From NCBI GenBank assembly GCA_018397055.1, contig JAGTQS010000035.1, positions 1 through 16,601 of the forward strand: DNA of 16,601 nucleotides. The letters run 5' to 3'. The position numbers and the translations under genes were made by a program. This DNA comes from Candidatus Bathyarchaeota archaeon. GTDB lineage: Archaea > Thermoproteota > Bathyarchaeia > Bathyarchaeales > DTEX01. The notes beneath the pieces were generated by a model, which did not search any database, was not told the DNA's origin, and saw only the letters and a list, made by a program, of their open reading frames with translations. Below are positions 1 through 5,639 of the stretch, piece after piece; position 1 is the stretch's first letter; each line of letters starts with the position of its first letter.

Positions 1-42
1 CCAATACCAGCCACGTTCATGTACAGCAACAGTTTCGGTCAT
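1..42 (-). CDS. 5' end of an unidentified gene, cut by the window edge
   Basis: An ATG at 42..40 opens a frame that runs off the left edge, giving MTETVAVHERGWYW. A GAGGAG-like ribosome-binding site lies about 12 nt upstream. The start overlaps the stop codon of the preceding small membrane-protein gene as ATGA, an arrangement typical of translational coupling in this operon. Fourteen residues are too few to identify a family. Confidence 0.4.
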   Translation of the reverse strand, partial: MTETVAVHERGWYW

Positions 43-229
43 TTCCCAACTTCTCTCCTCTTCTCGACATAATCAATTATCTGATACGCTCCGTACAAGC
101 AAAGCAAGACTAGAACCTTAAATAACCAATTGGGAACAAAAGCCATAAAATATAGGACTAAACCAGATAAACCAAGCAGGAAGATTAAGGCTAAAGGAAA
201 CAGGATGGTGTTTTTTCTCCTCTTCGCAC
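39..229 (-). CDS. small two-helix membrane protein, 5' end apparently frameshifted
   Basis: An open frame ending at 39 encodes a Lys/Arg-rich N-terminus followed by NTILFPLALIFLLGLSGLVL and then a second hydrophobic stretch, MAFVPNWLFKVLVLLCLYGA, with a charged tail ending EKRREVGK. The only in-frame ATG is at 146, between the two hydrophobic segments and without a ribosome-binding site. A GTG at 229..227 with GAGGAG upstream is in another frame. Adding one base to the run of six T at 211-216 would join it in frame, giving about 63 residues. This looks like a homopolymer sequencing error, a real mutation, or slippage; the sequence alone cannot decide. It belongs to the same overlapping operon as its neighbours. 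Function unknown. Confidence 0.45.
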
Positions 230-252
230 GGTTTATTTCTCCTCTATATTAC

Positions 253-426
253 TTAACGAGCTGAACTCCAAACCAGTCGCTTCTCCTCTTTTGTTAGTCG
301 AACCTCGATCAACTCGCAGAGCGGATTGGGACATTCATAGTGGTTGTATCGAATCAATACTAACTCGCTTCCGCATTGAGGACACCGTTTAACTTTAGGT
401 AGAGGTTTAGCTCCACGCTTCTTCAT
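253..426 (-). CDS. small zinc-ribbon protein
   Basis: A 57-residue basic protein starts MKKRGAKPLPKVKRCPQCGS. It has a four-Cys zinc-ribbon pattern, CPQC near residue 14 and then a Cys-x4-Cys pair (CPNPLC) about 17 residues later. I chose the ATG at 426..424 because a GGGGAGG ribosome-binding site sits six bases before it; an ATG two codons earlier is almost on top of that site. The ribosome-binding site lies inside the coding sequence of the upstream membrane-protein gene, which this gene overlaps by 20 bases. Such proteins are common in archaeal viruses and plasmids and usually bind DNA, RNA or another protein. No specific family recognised. Confidence 0.6.
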   Translation of the reverse strand: MKKRGAKPLPKVKRCPQCGSELVLIRYNHYECPNPLCELIEVRLTKEEKRLVWSSAR

Positions 427-592
427 CTTCATCCTCCCCTTCACTAAAAACTTCAAAAAGCCACAACGAAAAGAACATTTCAAACATGATCAAGAAGCTC
501 CTTAAATACGAATTTATGGGAGCCCCAGCAAGCCTACTTATGTCAAAGCCAGCTAGGAATGGAATTAGAAATCTAAACCAGCCTACTCCCAA
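407..592 (-). CDS. small membrane protein with acidic tail
   Basis: This 61-residue frame starts with TTG at 592..590, eleven bases after GGAGG. It has two hydrophobic segments (about residues 5-16 and 32-49) and a very acidic end, EGEDEDEEAWS. Its TTG overlaps the TAG of the preceding 39-residue gene, and its 3' end contains the start of the next zinc-ribbon gene. These overlaps and the ribosome-binding site are the main support, because no homologous family is recognised. It may be a structural or accessory membrane protein of the mobile element. Confidence 0.5.
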   Translation of the reverse strand: MGVGWFRFLIPFLAGFDISRLAGAPINSYLRSFLIMFEMFFSLWLFEVFSEGEDEDEEAWS

Positions 593-702
593 GTCTTCTT
601 CTTCCTCCAGCGTTTCAAGCGCTGCCTACGAGAGTCTTCCCTAGACATTAAAATTGCGAGGAAGCAGAAGATTGCGGTTATGGCTAGGATCAACAAAAGC
701 AT
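583..702 (-). CDS. 39-residue single-helix membrane protein
   Basis: An ATG at 702..700 overlaps the TGA of the upstream gene as TGATG. The product, beginning MLLLILAITAIFCFLAILMS, has one transmembrane helix followed by a strongly basic tail, RRQRLKRWRKKKTWE. Its TAG overlaps the TTG of the next gene. Start and stop are both shared with neighbouring genes, as expected of a coupled viral operon. The topology, one helix then a basic tail, resembles small phage or virus membrane proteins, but no family is recognised. Confidence 0.5.
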   Translation of the reverse strand: MLLLILAITAIFCFLAILMSREDSRRQRLKRWRKKKTWE

Positions 703-902
703 CACGGAATCCCCCTAGTCACGAACCAAGCGAAAGTATATCCAAGTAAGGCGAAGCTCACCAACCCGAAGATTGAAGCCCACGAATCGTGGAAGCCTAA
801 GCTGTGGATAATAGGTAAATAAAACGGCCTGATAAACATATCATATATAGCTAGAAAAATGCCTAACGCAACAATTCTAAACAGTGTCTTCCTAACCTTC
901 AT
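702..902 (-). CDS. small two-helix membrane protein
   Basis: This 66-residue protein starts at an ATG preceded by a purine-rich GAGGGGAGAGAAGG site. It has a basic N-terminus (MKVRKTLFR) and two clear hydrophobic helices at about residues 9-32 and 43-61, ending VTRGIP. Two short hydrophobic segments in a very small protein is also the layout of spindle-shaped-virus coat proteins, but I see no sequence motif proving that role. It begins a chain of four overlapping small genes that continues to 253. Confidence 0.6.
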   Translation of the reverse strand: MKVRKTLFRIVALGIFLAIYDMFIRPFYLPIIHSLGFHDSWASIFGLVSFALLGYTFAWFVTRGIP

Positions 903-914
903 CCTTCTCTCCCC

Positions 915-1145
915 TCACCTTCCCCAAGGAGGACCTAAACCCAATCCAGCAAGCACACAATACGAACCGACCAACAAAAAATCAATACGATTCGATTCAT
1001 TTTGAGGCGAGACGAGCCTTTCTACGCCAGCCACACCCGACCCTTCAGGCGGGTCACGTAACATATGAGTTATCATGGTTAAGCTAGCGATTAGCCAATT
1101 TTTGCATTTACTACTTCCCTTAGGTATTGCAACCTGCCTTGTCAT
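915..1145 (-). CDS. doubtful small frame between RHH gene and membrane-protein operon
   Basis: A 76-codon frame starts inside the 3' end of the upstream RHH gene, eight bases after AAAGGGG, and ends 13 bases before the ATG at 902. The position fits the overlapping operon, but the product is a low-complexity mix without domain, membrane segment or metal motif (for example DPPEGSGVAGVERLVSPQNE). It may be real, or this may be an untranslated spacer of about 217 bases. I see no other gene in 903-1119. Confidence 0.25.
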   Translation of the reverse strand: MTRQVAIPKGSSKCKNWLIASLTMITHMLRDPPEGSGVAGVERLVSPQNESNRIDFLLVGSYCVLAGLGLGPPWGR

Positions 1146-1293
1146 TCAGTTTACCCCTTTTCAAAACTATGATGATTGCCTTCCTCAAGCCTTCACTTCG
1201 AATGTAGATGCCTTCTTCCTTGCAAAGCTGATCAAACTTTTCTAGGAGCTGCTTTTCAATTCTGAAGGCGACTATAACGTTATAGTTTCCCAT
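1120..1293 (-). CDS. ribbon-helix-helix DNA-binding protein (RHH 1)
   Basis: This 57-residue protein, MGNYNVIVAFRIEKQLLEKF and onward, fits the CopG/Arc ribbon-helix-helix layout. A short N-terminal strand (YNVIVAFRI) is followed by helix 1 (EKQLLEKFDQLCKEEG), then RSEGLRKAIIIVLKRGK as helix 2. RHH proteins act as dimers that insert the strand pair into the major groove of inverted repeats, usually as repressors. The start has no ribosome-binding site, but a TATA box about 25 bases upstream implies a leaderless message. Codons for its first strand lie inside a perfect 16-bp palindrome (1271-1286) that shares a 12-bp core with a palindrome in the array near 5250. This suggests, without proving, that it binds its own gene and the array. 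Confidence 0.75.
   Translation of the reverse strand: MGNYNVIVAFRIEKQLLEKFDQLCKEEGIYIRSEGLRKAIIIVLKRGKLNDKAGCNT
1271..1286. repeat. perfect palindrome in the 5' end of RHH 1
   Basis: ACTATAACGTTATAGT is a perfect 16-bp inverted repeat starting eight bases inside the RHH 1 coding sequence. Its core TATAACGTTATA recurs in palindrome P3 at 5250-5261, and TAACGTTA recurs in P2 at 5048-5055. In a leaderless gene, a repressor bound here would block transcription just after initiation. An operator role is inference. Confidence 0.5.
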
Positions 1294-1314
1294 TGTTGCA
1301 ATCGTTGTTTTACT

Positions 1315-1322
1315 ATTTTATA
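1315..1322 (-). promoter_or_regulatory. TATA box of RHH 1
   Basis: Read on the minus strand this is TATAAAAT, 22 to 29 bases before the ATG at 1293. That spacing places transcription start at or next to the start codon, consistent with the lack of a ribosome-binding site. Confidence 0.5.
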
Positions 1323-1331
1323 CAAGCCTAT

Positions 1332-1520
1332 TTATCGCTTGTTACGTGTTTTAACCGTGTTTTCAACCGTATTAGGCACTTCCAAATCACGAAGAATTAA
1401 AAAGCGAATAAACTCGTTAAAAGAGCTGAAACCATACTCCTCTATTCGTTTCTGGGCTAACTGGAAAAGCCTCTCACTCAACTTGAGCTCTTTTCTTAAA
1501 AGCCTGTTTTTTTTAGCCAT
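1332..1520 (-). CDS. small basic protein, probable ribbon-helix-helix (RHH 2)
   Basis: This 62-residue protein starts MAKKNRLLRKELKLSERLFQ. The layout of a strand-like KELKLSE, then helix LFQLAQKRIEEYG and helix SSFNEFIRFLILRDLE is that of CopG-like RHH proteins. The ATG at 1520 is preferred over an earlier TTG because GGGGAGG lies ten bases before it; that site overlaps the end of the upstream zinc-finger gene. It is the last gene of the operon running from 3936, just before the separate RHH 1 promoter. Its DNA target and function are unknown. Confidence 0.6.
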   Translation of the reverse strand: MAKKNRLLRKELKLSERLFQLAQKRIEEYGFSSFNEFIRFLILRDLEVPNTVENTVKTRNKR

Positions 1521-1525
1521 CTCCC

Positions 1526-1798
1526 TCAAGCCTCCCCGGAAAGTTTAAGCCCCTTAAAAACATCAGCATACTTCTTGTAGTATTGTTCCGGAGACATCAG
1601 GAGAACAGTATGCCAGAGCATAATCAACTCAACATAACATCTGCCACAGAGAGGCCGATAGATCGTTTTCCACAAGCCAGACGGCTGCCTCCGCCATCCC
1701 CAATACTTCAGGATATGCGTTTTTTGGCCACATTCGACACACATATGCGGTTGCACCGTGAAAACGTCTAATCCATCCCAAAATACATGTTCAGTCAA
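1526..1798 (-). CDS. zinc-finger-like protein downstream of the AAA+ ATPase
   Basis: About 90 residues if started at the TTG at 1798, which overlaps the TGA of the ATPase gene (TTGA) and follows a GGAAAGAGA site; an upstream start at 1852 is also open. Two CxxC pairs (CVEC and CGRC) about 32 residues apart are separated by an aromatic, basic segment with KYWGWRRQ, suggesting a single zinc-binding unit. The C-terminal half is helical. The overlap implies cotranslation with the ATPase, so a role alongside replication is plausible. No family recognised. Confidence 0.55.
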   Translation of the reverse strand: MTEHVFWDGLDVFTVQPHMCVECGQKTHILKYWGWRRQPSGLWKTIYRPLCGRCYVELIMLWHTVLLMSPEQYYKKYADVFKGLKLSGEA

Positions 1799-3555
1799 GG
1801 TTGATCTCTTTCCCGCAAAAATTTGATTAAAAACTGGCCGCAGTCCTCGCAAACAACATAGGCTTCTAGCGGCTTGCCGATCAACTTAACCTTGTAGGCT
1901 CCTATTACCTTAGGTTTACCACAACGGTCGCAATTTAAGGCTGTGTACCTTGGCTTCACATTTCCGACGGAAAGCACGTCCACGTCTTTAAACTTTGGAG
2001 AAAATGCATTACCCACACCCTGAGGGGTATTTATTTTTTCATTTTGAATAAGCGTTTTTTGAGGTTCTTTTCCCTTAGTTTGAGCTTCAGAAATAAATAC
2101 CCTTCGACATGTAGGTAAAACAAGTTTTTGCCTTTTATCATTAGGGTCAAGTTCTTGCGAAAATAAGCCTACTGATTCAAGAAGGTTAAGTATCTCTTCA
2201 AGTCTTTTCTTGCCCATCGTTCTATGAAACGTCTCATAATACAAAGCTTGAAATTGCTTTCTAGTTATGCCTTCATCTGGAATTTTAGGTTCAAGCTCCT
2301 TATAGATTTCATAGACCTCTGGAGGGAGACCTAACTCGTTAGCCTCACTTACTTCTTTGTAGAGTTTGAAACCTTCGTTCACGTCTTCCTCATTCACTAT
2401 AACGCTTCCGCTTAACTCTATCTTTTCCCGGTGCCAAAGATTCAGCATAGCATGAGCCTTGATTAACGCTAAAAGCCTCGTGATATCCCTCTGATGCCGG
2501 GGAATCAAGGAATTATGAATTTCGAAGAATCTTTCAGCTATCTTCTCTCTAAAGCTCTCTGGAACCACAACAAAGAGGATTCTTTCTCTCGCTATTTCTT
2601 CAACTCTTCTCCTCAGCCAATTCCTTCTAGGATCGCCTTCCATAAACTTGAAGAAAGCTTGTCTATCTCCCTCTTTTTGGATTTTAAGCAGTATCGAATC
2701 CTTGAGTTTTTCTTGGGTAGTCTCTGGAGACAACAACAAAAGCCGAGTTCTCTCTTGATCTTCCATGCTAAACTTAGCAGAGCAGAAATAAACAGTGGGA
2801 TACCCGTTAAGATAAACAGTTTTGGTTCTTAATCCGGATCGTTCTTTCCGATCCGTAATTTTGTAAACTAAAGTTTTCCGATCATGGCTTAACAAAGGCC
2901 TAATTCTCTGAAGCAGCATGTCGTGAGGTTGATCTAGAAAGATTAAGATTTTTTGATGAAGATCAACAACTACGACCTTCCGTTTCTCCTTTTCTTCTAC
3001 CTCTCTATTGTCGCTTGGATCAGTCATGAGGTCTCCATATTCATGGAAGAAGGCTGTGGGTGAAACATAAGAATATTCAATTATAGAGTTTCTTGGGAAA
3101 TACCATGCTAATTCTAGGGGAATATAGGATTTTCCCGTGCTGCTTTCAGCTGTGAAAGCCAGATTAATCTGATCTTCCTCTGTAAAAGTGAGCAAACCCG
3201 TTAGGAAGGCTATGACCTTGTTTAACTTGTCATGTTTGATAGTGCTGTTTAAGATATCTGCAACTTCTTCTAAGGTTACAGGTCTCTTTATTTCTTTAAG
3301 ATGTTCTAGAGCCTCTTCAAGCCTTTTCCGTTCTTCACTTTTAGGCTTAGCCGTTTGTCCTCCACATTTAGGACACTTAAACCATTTAGTGCCTATATCA
3401 TCTACATGATCCTCTTGAACCTCTGAACCGCAAAAGGGACAGAGATATTTTAGGACCAAGCCAAATGTATCTTCGGTTTTAGGTTCCGGATTTTTAGCTT
3501 CTGGTGACTTCTCTTCGCCCAATTTCCCTTTCTCCGCTAAGAATACTCTCAACAT
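1795..3555 (-). CDS. AAA+ ATPase with terminal zinc ribbons, likely MCM-like replicative helicase of the element
   Basis: In order this 586-residue protein has: a zinc ribbon (C39, C42, C61, C64); a charged linker; an AAA+ core with Walker A AESSTGKS at 136-143 and Walker B ILIFLDQP at 203-210; a likely sensor-1 strand near 253-260; and a lid-like helix RDITRLLALIKAHAMLNL at 357-373, which resembles the conserved C-terminal helix of MCM ATPases. A winged-helix-like segment (about 425-480) and a second zinc ribbon (C542, C545, C569, C572) follow. MCM-like ATPases serve as helicases for many archaeal plasmids and viruses. Walker B has Asp-Gln rather than the usual Asp-Glu. It is the largest gene of the operon and the best candidate for replication initiation. 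I rest the MCM assignment on the motifs and lid helix, so a different AAA+ clade remains possible. Confidence 0.65.
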   Translation of the reverse strand: MLRVFLAEKGKLGEEKSPEAKNPEPKTEDTFGLVLKYLCPFCGSEVQEDHVDDIGTKWFKCPKCGGQTAKPKSEERKRLEEALEHLKEIKRPVTLEEVADILNSTIKHDKLNKVIAFLTGLLTFTEEDQINLAFTAESSTGKSYIPLELAWYFPRNSIIEYSYVSPTAFFHEYGDLMTDPSDNREVEEKEKRKVVVVDLHQKILIFLDQPHDMLLQRIRPLLSHDRKTLVYKITDRKERSGLRTKTVYLNGYPTVYFCSAKFSMEDQERTRLLLLSPETTQEKLKDSILLKIQKEGDRQAFFKFMEGDPRRNWLRRRVEEIARERILFVVVPESFREKIAERFFEIHNSLIPRHQRDITRLLALIKAHAMLNLWHREKIELSGSVIVNEEDVNEGFKLYKEVSEANELGLPPEVYEIYKELEPKIPDEGITRKQFQALYYETFHRTMGKKRLEEILNLLESVGLFSQELDPNDKRQKLVLPTCRRVFISEAQTKGKEPQKTLIQNEKINTPQGVGNAFSPKFKDVDVLSVGNVKPRYTALNCDRCGKPKVIGAYKVKLIGKPLEAYVVCEDCGQFLIKFLRERDQP

Positions 3556-3566
3556 GTCTCACAATC

Positions 3567-3749
3567 TTAGCCATGGATAAGAACCTCGATTTTTTCTATC
3601 CGCTCTAGAACTTGTTTCAACTTCTTTTTTGGAATAAACTCAGCCGTAACTTTTGCGCAGGCCCCTCGTTGTGAACATTTTTCGCAATCATCACAAATTA
3701 ATGGGGCGCCAAAGCAGCCAAAACAGCTGGGAAGAGAATTATCACTCAT
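3567..3749 (-). CDS. small Cys-rich metal-binding protein
   Basis: This 60-residue protein starts MSDNSLPSCFGCFGAPLICD. Seven Cys are packed in about 30 residues (CFGC, CDDCEKC, then RGAC), followed by a basic helix (KKKLKQVLERIEKIEV). The spacing suggests a zinc or iron-sulfur site plus a coiled helix for dimerisation. The ATG at 3749 follows GAGGAGG by about twelve bases and overlaps the end of the upstream RHH gene by eight bases. It precedes the ATPase gene by eleven bases, so the three are almost certainly cotranscribed. Function unknown. Confidence 0.55.
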   Translation of the reverse strand: MSDNSLPSCFGCFGAPLICDDCEKCSQRGACAKVTAEFIPKKKLKQVLERIEKIEVLIHG

Positions 3750-3936
3750 TGGTTGCTGAAGCCTCCTCAAAAAGCTGTTTGCAAAGCTCAGGTGCTTCTC
3801 TCAGCAGCTTCTCTCTTAGCGCCTCCCGCGTAAACTCTGAGATGTTCGTGTGCATGTCCGTTGAGACGTATTTTTCAAGCAAAATTTTAAGTCGTACGGG
3901 AACCCTTACGTTTAGATTTGCTAGTTCTTTTGCCAT
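3742..3936 (-). CDS. ribbon-helix-helix DNA-binding protein (RHH 3), first gene of the replication operon
   Basis: This 64-residue protein has a clear RHH layout: strand LANLNVRVPVRL, helix 1 KILLEKYVSTDM, then TNISEFTREALREKLLRE as helix 2. It is the first gene of the operon with the Cys-rich protein and AAA+ ATPase, and faces the winged-helix gene at 4029 across a 92-base promoter region. That region holds a palindrome and three direct repeats. A first-gene RHH regulator next to such sites usually represses its own operon and controls copy number; that role is inferred. Confidence 0.75.
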   Translation of the reverse strand: MAKELANLNVRVPVRLKILLEKYVSTDMHTNISEFTREALREKLLREAPELCKQLFEEASATNE

Positions 3937-3968
3937 TGTACCACCATCGCAAAATTAATAAGGAAGGG

Positions 3969-3983
3969 ACTAGCATATCTAGT
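3969..3983. promoter_or_regulatory. candidate operator: inverted repeat in divergent promoter
   Basis: ACTAG, five bases (CATAT), then CTAGT form a perfect 5-bp inverted repeat between the divergent genes at 3936 and 4029. The size and position fit an RHH or winged-helix dimer site controlling both promoters. Binding is inferred. Confidence 0.45.
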
Positions 3984-3992
3984 ACACTAAAG

Positions 3993-4020
3993 AGGACAGT
4001 AGGACAGTAAATAGGACAGT
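3993..4020. repeat. three direct repeats AGGACAGT in the divergent promoter
   Basis: AGGACAGT occurs at 3993-4000, 4001-4008 and 4013-4020, each followed by TA or AA. The last copy ends eight bases before the ATG of the winged-helix gene. Short repeats on one face next to a start are typical of cooperative repressor sites or replication iterons; three copies are few for an origin. Confidence 0.6.
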
Positions 4021-4028
4021 AGATAAAG

Positions 4029-4715
4029 ATGAATTTTGAAAACTTATCAGAATGGCCCGATCCAACAAAAGGAAAAATCTGCACGTTACTTAGAGAAAAT
4101 CCCCAAGGCTTAGGGTTCAACGAGCTTTACAAGAAAACACGTAAATTATGCGCGAAAGTAACGCTTAGAAAGAAGCTAGACGAATTGTTGGAGAAGGAGT
4201 TAATTGAAGGTCCTCAAAACTGGAGACATGGAAAAAAGCAAGTGTACAAGATTTCTGAAACTTGGAAGACGTACGCTAAACATTTAGACCAGTTAAAAGA
4301 TTACGGCAACACATTATTCATAGATTTGATGATGCTAAAGTATGTCCTCTCAAATCAGCCTAGCGACGAGAAGAAAGAGCAAATAATATGTGAGTTCAAT
4401 GGAAAATTCCTTACAAAAACGGGTTTTCTCTACCTTTTAGCCTCCGTATATTCCTCTTGGTATGTGGATGAGTTGAAAGGGACCTTTTTCTACACAGCCG
4501 ACAAGATTGCGCAACAAAGATTAAAAGAGTTCACGAGCATTACCGGGCCTGTCAAAATATCCGTTCCCACCGGTTACAAATTCTCCAGTATGATTGATAA
4601 GGATAAATTTCTAGGTTGGCTTGAAGATGAGGAAAAACTGAGCATAGAAGAAATAGAAAAAGTGAAAAAACTGCTTCAAGGCGTTTCTCTGAATTATACT
4701 GGGAGATATGCCTAG
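4029..4715 (+). CDS. winged-helix transcription regulator of the mobile element
   Basis: This 228-residue protein has an N-terminal winged-helix domain (about 12-78). Helices around KGKICTLLRENPQGLGFNEL are followed by KVTLRKKLDELLEKELIEG as the recognition-helix region and RHGKKQVYKIS as the wing. The rest is charged and helical, with hydrophobic stretches that look buried rather than membrane-spanning (TKTGFLYLLASVYSSWYV), and may be a dimerisation or sensing domain. It is one of only two plus-strand frames in the element. The start at 4029 has no ribosome-binding site, consistent with a leaderless message. Its promoter carries the AGGACAGT repeats, so autoregulation is likely. Confidence 0.6.
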   Translation: MNFENLSEWPDPTKGKICTLLRENPQGLGFNELYKKTRKLCAKVTLRKKLDELLEKELIEGPQNWRHGKKQVYKISETWKTYAKHLDQLKDYGNTLFIDLMMLKYVLSNQPSDEKKEQIICEFNGKFLTKTGFLYLLASVYSSWYVDELKGTFFYTADKIAQQRLKEFTSITGPVKISVPTGYKFSSMIDKDKFLGWLEDEEKLSIEEIEKVKKLLQGVSLNYTGRYA

Positions 4716-4752
4716 TTTTTGTTTGGCTTCCAAAACCAAAGCAACAAGTAGT

Positions 4753-4769
4753 TGCTCGGTTACCGAGCA
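4753..4769. repeat. palindrome P1
   Basis: TGCTCGGT and ACCGAGCA are perfect 8-bp arms around one T. A second, overlapping inverted repeat, GCAAC/GTTGC with a five-base loop, lies at 4741-4755. Confidence 0.7.
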
Positions 4770-4931
4770 GTTCAGAAGAACCTTCAACGGGTTAAGGATT
4801 AGATACCTCATTGAACTTGTCAAAAACTTTACTTTAAGGACGATGCAGAGAAGATCGCCTATAGTCGCCATAAAAACATTAATCGCCTTCAGCAAACGCC
4901 TGTCACATACACGAGAAGCATATTTGAAGAG

Positions 4932-5639
4932 TTGAAGCTTAGGCTTAGCGTCAAAACAGACGAAGAAGTTAAACGCCTTCTCAGAAGATTCTACAACCTA
5001 AAATATTATCCTGAAACGCATAGACCAAACCGACAGGACACCGATAGTAACGTTACTATCGGTCAAGTCTTCAAGGACGAGCCCATAAAACCTGAAAGCT
5101 TCATCAGGAATAACCTTGCTTATCTTGATTTTCCATTGTGGCTTAGGTTTAGCGTCAAAACAGACGAAGAAGTCAAACGCATTCTCAGAAGGCATTATAA
5201 CCTCAAAACTCGACCAGAGAGATATAAAACTAATGAAGAAGACAGTAAGTATAACGTTATACTTACTCAAGTCTTTCAGCCTGAATCCATAAACGCCCTC
5301 TCTTTCACCAAGAAGAACCTTCCTTATCTTGATTTTCCATTGTGGCTTCCAAAACCAAATTCAACATTCATTGCAACAATAAGTACAACATTGTACTTAC
5401 AAAGGTATTCGAATCCCTTCAACAGGTTGAAAGCTAGATGCCTCATTGCAGCTGTGTGGCTTCTAGGCTCCCTTGCAGTAAACACGCCTGTTTTTGATAC
5501 TGTGGTATCGCCTAGCTGCTTAATCGAGAACACATATTTTTGCACAAAAAACCTAGGCTTTTCCACGCAAAAAACTATACTCATAAAAGGGGGAGAGTTT
5601 AAGCGAGCAGCTTCTCCAAAGCCTTCTTTACTTCTGTGA
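4932..5639 (+). CDS. uncertain frame over the repeat modules, with two 68-residue repeats
   Basis: The frame has no stop from 4815 to 5639, but the only start codon before the repeats is a TTG at 4932 with a weak site. Modules 2 and 3 translate to 68-residue repeats that both contain SVKTDEEVKR and end YLDFPLW. About nine of the differences between them are purely synonymous third-base changes, a sign of past or present coding selection on this strand. After 5346 the translation loses similarity and overlaps the 3' end of the integrase by 41 bases, so the far end is probably not coding. It may be a repeat-built protein, a decayed gene, or a non-coding array with an ancestral coding signature. 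Confidence 0.3.
   Translation: MKLRLSVKTDEEVKRLLRRFYNLKYYPETHRPNRQDTDSNVTIGQVFKDEPIKPESFIRNNLAYLDFPLWLRFSVKTDEEVKRILRRHYNLKTRPERYKTNEEDSKYNVILTQVFQPESINALSFTKKNLPYLDFPLWLPKPNSTFIATISTTLYLQRYSNPFNRLKARCLIAAVWLLGSLAVNTPVFDTVVSPSCLIENTYFCTKNLGFSTQKTILIKGGEFKRAASPKPSLLL
5041..5062. repeat. palindrome P2
   Basis: A perfect 22-bp palindrome with left arm CCGATAGTAAC and its exact complement on the right. Its centre lies 204 bp before the centre of P3. The 3' flank TCAAGTCTT is shared with P3. Confidence 0.9.
5244..5267. repeat. palindrome P3
   Basis: A perfect 24-bp palindrome with left arm AGTAAGTATAAC. Compared with P2, six of eleven arm positions differ and every change is matched on the other arm. 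Confidence 0.9.
5380..5399. repeat. palindrome P4
   Basis: TAAGTACAA, two central bases, then TTGTACTTA. It aligns with P3, with one T-A pair replaced by C-G on both arms and a mismatch only at the very centre. Confidence 0.85.
5496..5509. repeat. palindrome P5, weak
   Basis: GATAC, four bases (TGTG), then GTATC. Short arms, but its offset from the start of its module matches that of P4. Confidence 0.45.

Larger units (their letters stand above)
4724..5590. repeat. array of five related modules, each with one palindrome
   Basis: Modules begin with the recurring (T)GGCTT or GCTT near 4724, 4938, 5142, 5346 and 5460. Modules 2 and 3 are 204-bp tandem repeats. Modules 1 and 4 share 17 identical bases (4724-4740 and 5343-5359) and the diverged block around CCTTCAAC (4781 and 5416). 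Module 5 is the most degenerate. Each has one inverted repeat: P1 4753-4769, P2 5041-5062, P3 5244-5267, P4 5380-5399 and P5 5496-5509. The array lies between the winged-helix gene and the integrase and has no known match in my knowledge. Possible roles are a recombination site, a partition or replication site, or a set of structured RNAs. Confidence 0.75.

Noticed and set aside
4708..4935. Plus-strand frame across module 1 as a gene
   Set aside because: It starts inside the end of the winged-helix gene. Its similarity to module 4 covers only part and is in a different frame relative to the shared WLPKP segment, so it is not a single conserved protein.
4998..5584. Minus-strand frames across modules 2 to 4
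   Set aside because: Palindromes give similar residues on both strands, but differences between the 204-bp copies are synonymous on the plus strand, not the minus strand.
4724..5590. CRISPR array
   Set aside because: Units are about 114 to 214 bp, not constant short repeats with unique spacers, and no cas gene is present.
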